Assembly: GCF_009862265.1 (NCBI RefSeq)
Contig: NZ_WWGX01000082.1
Coordinates: forward strand, 62,001 to 126,000
Length of the DNA: 64,000 bases
Origin: Streptomyces sp. SID8352
GTDB lineage: Bacteria; Actinomycetota; Actinomycetes; Streptomycetales; Streptomycetaceae
Direction: 5' to 3'
Below the pieces are notes generated by a model that worked only from the letters and a program-made list of their open reading frames with translations, had not been told where the DNA came from and made no database searches. Positions 53,146 to 61,761 of this stretch are shown piece by piece (positions within the stretch are counted from its first letter, which is position 1; each line of letters starts with the position of its first letter). The translations under genes were made by a program, and so were the position numbers.

Positions 53146-53946
53146 ATGAGCCGGACTCCCTTCGACCCCGTCGCGCACAACCGCCTCGCCTGGGACCGCG
53201 AGGCGGAGCAGGGCGGCGAGTGGTCACGCCCGGTCGGCCCCGAAGTGATCGCGAAGGCGCGGGCCGGCCAGTGGTCCATCGTCCTGATCGGCCACGAGCC
53301 GGTCGACCCGAGCTGGTTCCCGCCGGAGATCACCGGTCGCGACGTGCTCTGCCTCGCCTCCGGCGGCGGACAGCAGGGCCCGGTGCTGGCCGCGGCGGGT
53401 GCGCGGGTGACCGTCTTCGACAACTCGCCCCGCCAGTTGGCGCAGGACGAGATGGTCGCGGCGCGGGACGGGCTCGACCTGCGCACCGTGCTCGGCGACG
53501 CGCGTGACCTGAGCCCGTTCCCGGACGCCTCGTTCGACCTCGTCGTCCACCCGGTCTCCAACCTGTTCATCCCGGAGTTGGCGCCGGTCTGGCGCGAGTG
53601 CCACCGTGTGCTGCGCCCCGGCGGGACGCTGCTGTCCGGCTTCCTCAACCCGGACGTCTACCTCTTCGACGCCGAGTCCCTGGAGACGCGGGGCGAACTG
53701 GTGGTGCGCCACCGCCTGCCCTACAGCGACCTCACCCACCTGGAGCCCGCCGAGCGGGAGCGGCTGTGGGGCCTCGACGCGCCGGTGGAGTACAGCCACA
53801 CGCTCACCGATCAGCTCGGCGGGCAGATCGCGGCGGGCTTCGCCATCACCGGCTTCACCGAGGCGCCGCACCACTCGGACGCCACCGTCGGCTGGCTCCC
53901 CGGCTACTTCGCCACGAAGGCGGTCAAGGCCGGCGCCGGTCGCTGA
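53146..53946 (+). CDS. Class I SAM-dependent methyltransferase
   Basis: 266 aa. SAM-binding motif I LCLASGGGQQG (residues 68-78), motif II VTVFDNSPRQL, motif III DLSPFPDASFDLVVHPVSN and a Methyltransf_11-like core. Many actinobacteria carry this GGGQQGP subtype; its substrate is not established. ATG 53146 lies 7 bases after a -10-like TAGGCT (53133-53138), so the mRNA is probably leaderless. A hairpin overlaps its stop codon. Confidence 0.88.
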   Translation: MSRTPFDPVAHNRLAWDREAEQGGEWSRPVGPEVIAKARAGQWSIVLIGHEPVDPSWFPPEITGRDVLCLASGGGQQGPVLAAAGARVTVFDNSPRQLAQDEMVAARDGLDLRTVLGDARDLSPFPDASFDLVVHPVSNLFIPELAPVWRECHRVLRPGGTLLSGFLNPDVYLFDAESLETRGELVVRHRLPYSDLTHLEPAERERLWGLDAPVEYSHTLTDQLGGQIAAGFAITGFTEAPHHSDATVGWLPGYFATKAVKAGAGR

Positions 53947-53984
53947 CCCTGCACCGGCCGGGCCGGGCTGGTGCAGGGTCAGCG
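53941..53984. terminator. Terminator between methyltransferase and parC genes
   Basis: A 15-bp perfect stem (53941-53955 with 53970-53984) and 14-base loop, overlapping the methyltransferase stop codon. The convergent parC gene ends 245 bases further on; the spacer is GC-rich with repeated CCCCGGCCACC units. Confidence 0.82.
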
Positions 53985-54228
53985 GTGAGGCCGACGGGCG
54001 ACCGGGTGAGGCGGGCGACGACCCTGCTGATGCGCGAACCGGGAACACTCCGGCCCCGGCGACCCCGCGTCGACCCGGCTCCGGGCACCCCGGGCGGGTT
54101 TCCGGCAGTCACTGCCGGCCACCCCGGGCCCCGGCCACCCTGGGCCCACGGCCCCGGCCACCCCAGGCCCCGGCTCCCGGCCACCCCGGATCCGGGGCCC
54201 CGGGGAACTCCCCGTCACGCCGGCCCCG

Positions 54229-56685
54229 TCACGCCGGTCCCGTCACCACCGACACCGTCTTCGGCAGGGAGACCCCCGAGCCGTCCCGGCGCGGGTCGAC
54301 GTCCGGGAGGGGGACCGGCGTTCCGTCGCGCTGGGCGGCCCTGGCCGGGACGGGGCCCGCCCAGGCCAGCGACAGACAGTCCTCGCCCTTCAGGAACCGC
54401 TGACAGCGCACCCCGCCCGTGGCCCGGCCCTTGCGCGGATACTGGTCGAACGGCGTCAGCTTGGCCGTCGTCTGGACCGAGTCGTCCAGGGTGCCGCGCG
54501 AGCCCGCGACCGTGACGACGACCGCGTCGGCGGCCGGATCCACCGCCGTGAACGAGATGACCCTGACCCCGTCGGCGAGCTTGATGCCCGTCACCCCGCC
54601 CGCCGGACGGCCCTGGGGCCGGACCTGCGCGGCCTGGTAGCGCAGCAGTTGGGCGTCGTCGGTGATGAACACCAGGTCCTCGTCGCCCGTGCGCAGCTCC
54701 ACCGCGCCGACGATCCGGTCGCCCTCCTTGAGGGTGATGACCTCCAACTCCTCCTTGTGGGAGGGGTAGTCCGCCACCACGCGCTTGACGACGCCCTGTT
54801 CGGTGCCGAGCGCCAGCCCCGGCGAGGACTCGTCCAGGGTGGTCAGGCAGACCACCGTCTCGCCCTCCTCCAGGGAGACGAACTCCGACAGCGGCGCGCC
54901 TCCCGCGAGGCTCGGCGTCGGCATCGTCTCCGGCAGTTGCGGCAGATCCACCACGTTCACCCGCAGCAGCCGCCCGGCGGAGGTCACCACGCCCACCTCG
55001 CCCCGGGCGGTGGCCGGCACCCCCGAGACGATCAGGTCGTGCTTGACGCGCTTGGCCCCGGCGCCCGCGGCGAACGGCGCGCCGTCCACGGTGCGGGCCA
55101 GCAGGCCCGTGGAGGAGAGCAGCACCCGGCACGGGTCGTCGGCCACCTGGAGCGGCACCGCGGCCACGGGGGAGCCCGCGGACTCCAGCAGCACCGTGCG
55201 CCGGTCGGTGCCGAACTTCTTGGCCACCGCCGCCAGTTCCTGCGAGACCAGCTTGCGCAGCTCCGCGTCCGAGTCCAGGATGCGGGTCAGCTCCTCGATC
55301 TCGGTGTTCAGCCGGTCCTTCTCCGCGTCCAGCTCGACGCGGTCGTACTTGGTCAGCCGGCGCAGCGGGGTGTCCAGGATGTACTGGGTCTGGATCTCGC
55401 TCAGCGCGAAGCGCTCCATCAGGCGCTCCTTGGCCTGCGCCGAGTTCTCGCTGGAGCGGATGAGCCGGATGACCTCGTCGATGTCGATCAGCGCGGTGAG
55501 CAGGCCCTCGACCAGGTGCAGCCGGTCGCGGCGCTTGGCGCGCCGGAACTCGCTGCGCCGCCGGACGACGGTGAAGCGGTGGTCGAGGTAGACCTCCAGC
55601 AGCTCCTTGAGGCCCAGGGTGAGCGGCTGGCCGTCGACCAGGGCCACGTTGTTGATGCCGAAGGACTCCTCCATCGGCGTCAGCTTGTAGAGCTGCTCCA
55701 GGACGGCCTCCGGCACGAAGCCGTTCTTGATCTCGATGACCAGGCGCAGCCCGTGCTCGCGGTCGGTGAGGTCCTTGACGTCCGCGATGCCCTGGAGCTT
55801 CTTGGAGCCGACCAGGTCCTTGATCTTGGAGATGACCTTCTCCGGGCCGACCGAGAACGGCAGCTCGGTGACGACGATGCCCTTGCGGCGCGCCGTCACC
55901 GTCTCCACCGACACCGTCGCCCGGATCTTGAAGGTGCCGCGGCCCGACTCGTAGGCGTCGCGGATGCCGGGCAGGCCGACGATCCGGCCGCCGGTGGGCA
56001 GGTCGGGGCCCGGCACGTGCTTCATCAGGGCGTCGAGGTCGGCGTTCGGATACCGGATCAGGTGCCGGGCCGCCGAGATCACCTCGCGCAGGTTGTGCGG
56101 CGGCATGTTGGTGGCCATGCCGACGGCGATCCCCGAGGCGCCGTTGACCAGCAGGTTCGGGAAGGCGGCGGGCAACGCCACCGGCTCCTGCTCCTGGCCG
56201 TCGTAGTTGGGCGCGAAGTCGACGGTGTCCTCGTCGATGGACTCCGTCATGAGGCTGGTGGCCTCGGTCATCCGGGCCTCGGTGTAGCGCATGGCCGCGG
56301 GCGGGTCGTCGTTGCCCAGCGAGCCGAAGTTGCCGTGGCCGTCGACCAGGGGGACCCGCATGGAGAACGGCTGCGCCATGCGCACCAGGGCGTCGTAGAT
56401 CGACGCGTCGCCGTGCGGGTGGAGCTTGCCCATGACCTCGCCGACGACCCGGGCGCACTTGACGTAACCGCGCTCGGGGCGCAGCCCCATCTCGTTCATC
56501 TGGTAGACGATGCGGCGGTGCACCGGCTTCAGCCCGTCGCGGGCGTCCGGCAGGGCGCGGGAGTAGATGACCGAATACGCGTACTCAAGGAAGGAGCCCT
56601 GCATCTCGTCGACGACGTCGATGTCGAGGATCTTCTCCTCGTACGTGTCGTCGGGCGGCGGGGTCTTCGTACTACGGCGGGCCAT
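54229..56685 (-). CDS. parC: DNA topoisomerase IV subunit A (ParC-type)
   Basis: 818 aa. Winged-helix/tower breakage-reunion domain with catalytic Tyr134 in AAMRYTEARM, the GrlA/GyrA dimer region, and a C-terminal beta-pinwheel of six degenerate repeats lacking a clear gyrase GyrA box. The quinolone region is HPHGDASIYDALVRMAQ: the position of E. coli GyrA Ser83 is Ala94, while Asp98 matches Asp87. ATG 56685 (MARRSTKTPP) follows GAGGAGC. It partners ParE from 47708. Divergent from the M16 operon. Confidence 0.95.
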   Translation of the reverse strand: MARRSTKTPPPDDTYEEKILDIDVVDEMQGSFLEYAYSVIYSRALPDARDGLKPVHRRIVYQMNEMGLRPERGYVKCARVVGEVMGKLHPHGDASIYDALVRMAQPFSMRVPLVDGHGNFGSLGNDDPPAAMRYTEARMTEATSLMTESIDEDTVDFAPNYDGQEQEPVALPAAFPNLLVNGASGIAVGMATNMPPHNLREVISAARHLIRYPNADLDALMKHVPGPDLPTGGRIVGLPGIRDAYESGRGTFKIRATVSVETVTARRKGIVVTELPFSVGPEKVISKIKDLVGSKKLQGIADVKDLTDREHGLRLVIEIKNGFVPEAVLEQLYKLTPMEESFGINNVALVDGQPLTLGLKELLEVYLDHRFTVVRRRSEFRRAKRRDRLHLVEGLLTALIDIDEVIRLIRSSENSAQAKERLMERFALSEIQTQYILDTPLRRLTKYDRVELDAEKDRLNTEIEELTRILDSDAELRKLVSQELAAVAKKFGTDRRTVLLESAGSPVAAVPLQVADDPCRVLLSSTGLLARTVDGAPFAAGAGAKRVKHDLIVSGVPATARGEVGVVTSAGRLLRVNVVDLPQLPETMPTPSLAGGAPLSEFVSLEEGETVVCLTTLDESSPGLALGTEQGVVKRVVADYPSHKEELEVITLKEGDRIVGAVELRTGDEDLVFITDDAQLLRYQAAQVRPQGRPAGGVTGIKLADGVRVISFTAVDPAADAVVVTVAGSRGTLDDSVQTTAKLTPFDQYPRKGRATGGVRCQRFLKGEDCLSLAWAGPVPARAAQRDGTPVPLPDVDPRRDGSGVSLPKTVSVVTGPA

Positions 56686-57023
56686 CGCTGCCGGCTCCTC
56701 GCTGAAGCGTGAACGGTGATCTGACGCGGTCCATTGTGGACCGAGGCACTGACGGCACCCGACAGGACCCGTCCCGGACCGACCGGTCCGGTGCCGCCCC
56801 GCAGCGTACGCCCTCGTCGTCCCCGCTCCGGCGACCGCCGGGGGGCGGGCCGGAGGAGCGGCTCGGGAGCGGCCGGGGCGGGGCACCGCGTGCTCGCTCT
56901 CGGCGTACCGCGGCCGGGAACCCCACCAGTGGCCCGCGCGCTTGCATACAGTGGCAGGATCAGCGGAATTTCGCAGTTCCGCCCAATGATTCCACCAATG
57001 GTTTCGCGATCGAAGGGACGTAC
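56686..57023. promoter_or_regulatory. Divergent promoter region of parC and the M16 operon
   Basis: 338 bases, no gene. An AT-richer stretch (56940-57010, with TTGCATACAGT and GGAATTTCGCAG) likely holds the rightward promoter for the M16 operon. Confidence 0.5.
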
Positions 57024-58397
57024 ATGCCCATGGGTCACACGGCCACAGCCCAGGCAGGCACCGGGGGCCTGACCGCGACCGAGCACCGCCTGGCGAACGG
57101 CCTGCGCGTGGTGCTCTCGGAGGACCACCTGACCCCGGTCGCCGCGGTGTGCCTCTGGTACGACGTCGGTTCCCGCCACGAGGTCAAGGGGCGTACCGGT
57201 CTGGCTCACCTCTTCGAGCACCTGATGTTCCAGGGCTCCGCCCAGGTGAAGGGCAACGGCCACTTCGAGCTGGTGCAGGGGGCCGGCGGTTCGCTCAACG
57301 GCACCACCAGCTTCGAGCGCACCAACTACTTCGAGACGATGCCCGCCCACCAGCTGGAGCTGGCGCTCTGGCTGGAGGCCGACCGGATGGGCTCCCTGCT
57401 CGCCGCCCTGGACGACGAGTCGATGGAGAACCAGCGGGACGTCGTCAAGAACGAGCGCCGCCAGCGCTACGACAACGTCCCCTACGGGACCGCCTTCGAG
57501 AAGCTGACCGCGCTGGCCTATCCGGAGGGCCACCCTTACCACCACACGCCGATCGGCTCCATGGCCGACCTGGACGCCGCCACGCTGGAGGACGCGCGCG
57601 CGTTCTTCCGCACCTACTACGCGCCGAACAACGCGGTGCTCTCCGTCGTCGGCGACATCGACCCCGCCGAGACCCTGGCCTGGATCGAGAAGTACTTCGG
57701 CTCCATCCCCACCCACGACGGCAAGGCCGCCCCCCGGGACGGGGCCCTGCCCGACACCATGGGCGGGCAGCTCCGCGAGGTCGTGGAGGAGGAGGTGCCC
57801 GCGCGCGCCCTGATGGCGGCCTACCGCCTGCCGGAGGACGGCACCCGCGCCTGCGACGCGGCCGACCTGGCGCTGACCGTGCTGGGCGGCGGCGAGTCCT
57901 CCCGCCTCTACAACCGGCTGGTGCGCCGCGACCGCACCGCCGTCGCCGCCGGCTTCGGCCTGCTGCGGCTGGCGGGGGCGCCGTCCCTGGGCTGGCTGGA
58001 CGTGAAGGCCTCCGGCGACGTGGAGGTGCCGGTCATCGAGGCCGCCATCGACGAGGAGCTGGCCCGCCTCGCCGACGAGGGCCCCACCGCCGAGGAGATG
58101 GAGCGCGCCCAGGCGCAGCTCGAACGCGAGTGGCTGGACCGGCTCGGCACGGTCGCCGGCCGCGCCGACGAACTGTGCCGGTACGCGGTCCTCTTCGGTG
58201 ACCCGCAGCTCGCGCTCACCGCCGTGGGGCGGGTGCTGGAGGTGACCGCCGAGGAGGTCCAGGAGGTCGCCAAGGCCCGGCTGCGGCCCGACAACCGCGC
58301 CGTGCTGGTCTACGAGCCCACGGTCCCCGGGACCGACGGCGCGGAGTCCCCGGCGGCCGACGGCGCCACCGACGAGAACGAGGAGGCGGGCAAGTGA
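57024..58397 (+). CDS. M16 zinc metallopeptidase, catalytic subunit
   Basis: 457 aa. Inverted zinc motif HLFEH (His62, Glu65, His66) with the downstream glutamate in the ENQRDVVKNERRQRYDN segment, as in mitochondrial processing peptidase beta and pitrilysin. ATG 57024 follows GAAGGGA. The next M16 gene overlaps its stop by 4 bases, so the two form a heterodimeric peptidase, this chain being catalytic. Likely cytoplasmic; substrate peptides unknown. Confidence 0.93.
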   Translation: MPMGHTATAQAGTGGLTATEHRLANGLRVVLSEDHLTPVAAVCLWYDVGSRHEVKGRTGLAHLFEHLMFQGSAQVKGNGHFELVQGAGGSLNGTTSFERTNYFETMPAHQLELALWLEADRMGSLLAALDDESMENQRDVVKNERRQRYDNVPYGTAFEKLTALAYPEGHPYHHTPIGSMADLDAATLEDARAFFRTYYAPNNAVLSVVGDIDPAETLAWIEKYFGSIPTHDGKAAPRDGALPDTMGGQLREVVEEEVPARALMAAYRLPEDGTRACDAADLALTVLGGGESSRLYNRLVRRDRTAVAAGFGLLRLAGAPSLGWLDVKASGDVEVPVIEAAIDEELARLADEGPTAEEMERAQAQLEREWLDRLGTVAGRADELCRYAVLFGDPQLALTAVGRVLEVTAEEVQEVAKARLRPDNRAVLVYEPTVPGTDGAESPAADGATDENEEAGK

Positions 58398-59782
58398 CCC
58401 GGCAGGCCACCATGGAGTTCCACCCCCGGCCGCAGGGCGGCGCCCCCCGTCCGTGGGCGTTCCCCGCCCCCGAGCGGGGCGGCCTGGGCAACGGGCTGAC
58501 GGTGCTGCGCTGTCACCGCCCCGGCCAGCAGGTCGTCGCCGTCGAGGTGCTGCTGGACGCGCCGCTGGACGCCGAGCCCGCCGGTCTGGACGGTGTCGCC
58601 ACGATCATGGCGCGGGCCTTCTCCGAGGGCACCGACAAGCACTCCGCGGAGGAGTTCGCCGCCGAGCTGGAGCGCTGCGGCGCCACCCTCGACGCGCACG
58701 CCGACCACCCGGGCGTGCGGCTGAGCCTGGAGGTGCCCGCCTCCCGGCTGGCCAAGGCCCTCGGGCTGGTCGCGGACGCGCTGCGGGCGCCCGCCTTCGC
58801 GGAAAGCGAGGTCGAGCGCCTCGTCCGCAACCGGCTGGACGAGATCCCGCACGAGCTGGCCAACCCGACCCGGCGCGCCGCCAAGGAGCTGTCCAAGGAG
58901 CTGTTCCCGGCCGACGCGCGGATGTCGCGCCCGCGCCAGGGCACCGAGGAGACGGTCGCCGCCATCGACTCGGCGGCCGTCCGCGCCTTCTACGAGAGGC
59001 ACGTGCGCCCGGCCACCGCCACCGCCGTGGTCGTCGGCGACCTGACCGGTCTCGACCTCGACACGCTGCTCGCCGACACCCTCGGCGCCTGGACCGGCTC
59101 CGCCGCCGCGCCGCGCCCGGTGCCGCCGGTGACCGCCGACGACCGGGGCCGCGTCGTCATCGTGCACCGTCAGGGCGCCGTCCAGACGCAGCTCCTGATC
59201 GGCCGTGTCGGCGCCGACCGGCACGACCGGGTGTGGCCCGCCCAGGTGCTCGGCACCTACTGCCTGGGCGGCACCCTCACCTCCCGGCTGGACCGGGTGC
59301 TGCGCGAGGAGAAGGGCTACACCTACGGCGTCCGCGCCTTCTCCCAGGTGCTGCGCTCCGCCCCCGACGGCAGCGGCGCCGCCATGCTGGCCATCAGTGG
59401 TTCTGTGGACACCCCCAACACCGGCCCCGCCCTGGCGGATCTGTGGACGGTGCTGCGGACCCTGGCCGAGGGCGGTCTGACCGACGCCGAGCGCGATGTG
59501 GCCGTGCAGAACCTGGTGGGTGTGGCCCCGCTCAAGTACGAGACGGCGGCGGCCGTCGCGAGCACCCTGGCCGACCAGGTCGAGCAGCATCTGCCCGACG
59601 ACTACCAGGCCGCCCTGTACCGCCAACTCGCCGCCACCGGCACGGTGGAGGCCACGGCGGCGGTCGTGAACGCCTTCCCGGTGGACCGCATGGTGACGGT
59701 CCTCGTCGGGGACGCGTCCGTGATCAGGGAGCCGGTCGAGGCCCTCGGCATCGGCGAGGTCACCGTCGTGGCGGCCGAGTAG
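58394..59782 (+). CDS. M16 peptidase-like partner, zinc site absent
   Basis: 462 aa, same fold as the preceding gene, but the HxxEH position reads GVATIMARAF, so no zinc can bind. It keeps the C-terminal substrate-binding segment RVLREEKGYTYGVRAF (the R/Y pair that completes the active site of the catalytic subunit). This matches two-chain M16B peptidases such as alpha/beta MPP. GTG start overlaps the upstream TGA, giving translational coupling and 1:1 stoichiometry. A terminator hairpin follows. Confidence 0.92.
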   Translation: MTRQATMEFHPRPQGGAPRPWAFPAPERGGLGNGLTVLRCHRPGQQVVAVEVLLDAPLDAEPAGLDGVATIMARAFSEGTDKHSAEEFAAELERCGATLDAHADHPGVRLSLEVPASRLAKALGLVADALRAPAFAESEVERLVRNRLDEIPHELANPTRRAAKELSKELFPADARMSRPRQGTEETVAAIDSAAVRAFYERHVRPATATAVVVGDLTGLDLDTLLADTLGAWTGSAAAPRPVPPVTADDRGRVVIVHRQGAVQTQLLIGRVGADRHDRVWPAQVLGTYCLGGTLTSRLDRVLREEKGYTYGVRAFSQVLRSAPDGSGAAMLAISGSVDTPNTGPALADLWTVLRTLAEGGLTDAERDVAVQNLVGVAPLKYETAAAVASTLADQVEQHLPDDYQAALYRQLAATGTVEATAAVVNAFPVDRMVTVLVGDASVIREPVEALGIGEVTVVAAE

Positions 59783-59798
59783 CACCCGCCCGGCGCGC

Positions 59799-59834
59799 GA
59801 CGGCCCCGGTGGCGGAGGCGTCACCGGGGCCGTC
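59799..59834 (+). terminator. Terminator of the M16 operon
   Basis: GACGGCCCCGGTG (59799-59811) pairs perfectly with CACCGGGGCCGTC (59822-59834) over a 10-base loop, 17 bases after the stop. Confidence 0.85.
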
Positions 59835-59982
59835 CTATGCCCGAATTGAGGGAATGACCACCCGTCTGCACTGTGGGATACGGCACAAAAACCGGGTTGT
59901 GTTTGAGGAGTGAAGGCGCCCCCGCTTAGCGTCGTCCCGGCTGTACGTCACGCAGTGCGCCGCATCCGCGGCACCGGACAGT

Positions 59983-60156
59983 CATCGCCGAGTCCCCCTA
60001 CGGCGCGAGCCGGGGGAGCCGGGGACCCGTCTTCCGGCCGCCGCCCGCGGCCGGAGGGGCACACGTCCCAGGGGTGAATCGGATGCCCGCGCCCAGCGGG
60101 GGAGTCCGTAGGAGACCTTCCTGCTCCGAACCCGTCAGCTAACCCGGTAGGCGAGA
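59983..60156 (+). ncRNA. c-di-AMP riboswitch (ydaO/yuaA type)
   Basis: The leader carries conserved ydaO blocks in order: ATCGCCGAGTCC, GCGAGCCGGGGGAGCCGGGG, GGGGTGAATCGGATG, GGGGGAGTCCG, then CCGAACCCGTCAGCTAACC and GGTAGGCG. They sit about 25 bases before the start of an M23 peptidase gene, a common target in actinobacteria, where c-di-AMP binding shuts down cell-wall hydrolase expression. Boundaries are approximate. Confidence 0.92.
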
Positions 60157-60181
60157 GGGAAGGAAAGGAAACCGTCGCCAC

Positions 60182-60961
60182 ATGGCGTTCACGCACGCCT
60201 CCGGGAAGCACCGCCGTCCCGGCCGGATGCAGCGCACCACCGCCCGTGCCGCGAGCGTCGCGGCCCTCACCGCCACCGCGGGCGGGGTCGCCGGAGCCCT
60301 CGCCGGACCGGCCGCCGCGGCCGAGACCGAGGCCGAGCAGAGCGGACTGACGCCGGTCGTCACCATCGGCGGTTCCATAGCCGACGAGATCGACGCGCAG
60401 GCCGACGCCCAGCGCGGCGCCGCCGACGACGCCGCCGCCCGGGTCGCCGCACAGGAGATCGCCCGCGAGCGCGCCGCCGCCGCGGCCGAGGCCGCCAAGG
60501 ACGCCCGCGAGGCCAAGGAGCGCGCCGCCCGCGAGGCCGAGCGCCAGCGCCTGAACACCTTCGTCTCGCCGGTCGCCGGTTCCTACGTCTCCACCGCCTA
60601 CGGCTCGACCAGCTCCCTCTGGTCCTCCGGCACCCACACCGGCATCGACTTCCACGCCGGGAACGGCGCCTCCGTCCGCTCGGTCGGCGTCGGCACCGTC
60701 GTCCAGGCCGGATGGGGCGGGGCCTACGGCAACCAGGTCGTGATCCGGATGCACGACGGCACCTACACGCAGTACGGGCACCTGCTGTCCATCGGCGTCT
60801 CGGTCGGCCAGTCCGTCGAGGCCGGCCAGCAGATCGGCCTGGCCGGCGACACCGGCAACGTGACCGGCCCGCACCTGCACTTCGAGGCCCGCACCGGCAC
60901 CGACTACGGCTCGGACATCAACCCCCTGGTCTACCTTCGCTCCCACGGTGTGAACCTCTGA
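60182..60961 (+). CDS. Secreted M23 (LytM) peptidoglycan endopeptidase
   Basis: 259 aa. Signal peptide of the long actinobacterial type (cleavage probably after GPAAAA, about residue 47), an alanine/glutamate-rich coiled coil at residues 65-125, then an M23 domain with zinc ligands His152 and Asp156 (THTGIDFH) and HLHFE near residues 231-235. It cuts peptidoglycan cross-bridges. ATG 60182 follows AAGGAAAGGAAA. Expression is gated by the c-di-AMP riboswitch directly upstream, linking wall hydrolysis to osmotic or germination signals. Confidence 0.94.
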   Translation: MAFTHASGKHRRPGRMQRTTARAASVAALTATAGGVAGALAGPAAAAETEAEQSGLTPVVTIGGSIADEIDAQADAQRGAADDAAARVAAQEIARERAAAAAEAAKDAREAKERAAREAERQRLNTFVSPVAGSYVSTAYGSTSSLWSSGTHTGIDFHAGNGASVRSVGVGTVVQAGWGGAYGNQVVIRMHDGTYTQYGHLLSIGVSVGQSVEAGQQIGLAGDTGNVTGPHLHFEARTGTDYGSDINPLVYLRSHGVNL

Positions 60962-61191
60962 CCCCTGCGGCCGACGCCTCCGGCCCGGACGCGGCACCCC
61001 CCCCGGTGCCCGTCCCGGCCACCTGAGGAGCGCCGCGCGGAACCCCGGCCCGAGCGGCCGGGGTTCCGGCGTTCCCGGACCCGGCGCCGCACGGAAGCCC
61101 GCCGCGTGGTGCCGGCACGGGAGCCCGCCGCGCGCCGCGTCCCGCACCGCCCGTGTCCCGCACCCACCCCCGGCCCCGCACCGTCCGGCCG

Positions 61192-61251
61192 CCGCACACC
61201 GGGCCGCACACCGGGCCGCACACCGGGCCGGGCACCGGGCCGGGCACCGGG
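61192..61251. repeat. Tandem 12-bp repeat, five copies
   Basis: Three copies of CCGCACACCGGG followed by two of CCGGGCACCGGG, in the 390-base gap between the M23 and HPr genes. The rest of this gap is GC-rich with no gene. Confidence 0.93.
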
Positions 61252-61280
61252 ACACCGCGTCCGGACCGGTCCCGGACGCA

Positions 61281-61316
61281 CGAAGGGCCCGCCCGGACAC
61301 CCGGGCGGGCCCTTCG
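61281..61316 (-). terminator. ptsH terminator
   Basis: A 16-bp perfect stem (61281-61296 with 61301-61316) and 4-base loop ACAC, 35 bases past the ptsH stop. Confidence 0.9.
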
Positions 61317-61351
61317 CCGTTCCGGCCGCGGCGGACCGGAGCGGGGCGGTC

Positions 61352-61633
61352 TCAGACCGTCTCGGGAAGCTCCTCAAGGCCTTCGGCGACCAGCTTCGCC
61401 AGGCGGTCCAGCGCGGCGTCCGCGCCCTCGGCGTCGGAGGCCAGGACGACCTCCTCGCCGCCCTGGGCGCCCAGGCCCAGCACCGCCAGCATGGAGGCCG
61501 CGTTGACGGGCGGGCCGTCGGCCTTGGCGATCGTGACCGGGACGCCGGTGGCCGTGGTGGCCCGGACGAAGATGGAGGCGGGGCGGGCGTGGAGGCCCTC
61601 GGCCCAGCCGACGTTGACGCGGCGCTCAGCCAT
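61352..61633 (-). CDS. ptsH: Phosphocarrier protein HPr
   Basis: 93 aa. GLHARPAS contains the phosphorylated His15, and NAASMLAVLGLG carries the position equivalent to the regulatory serine (Ser47). HPr passes phosphate from enzyme I to sugar-specific enzyme II proteins of the PTS. ATG 61633 gives MAERRVNVGWAEG. It diverges from the acetyltransferase gene at 61762 and is monocistronic, followed by its own terminator. Confidence 0.96.
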   Translation of the reverse strand: MAERRVNVGWAEGLHARPASIFVRATTATGVPVTIAKADGPPVNAASMLAVLGLGAQGGEEVVLASDAEGADAALDRLAKLVAEGLEELPETV

Positions 61634-61761
61634 GTTGCTGCCCTTCGGGTGTGCAGGGTTGTCTAGACCAGTCTCACATACGGTCGAGGGTGCCCGGACG
61701 GAACCGCTTCCGGACAGGCTGCCCCGCGCCGCCGCAAGGCGCGAGCCGTACTCTGGGGCCC

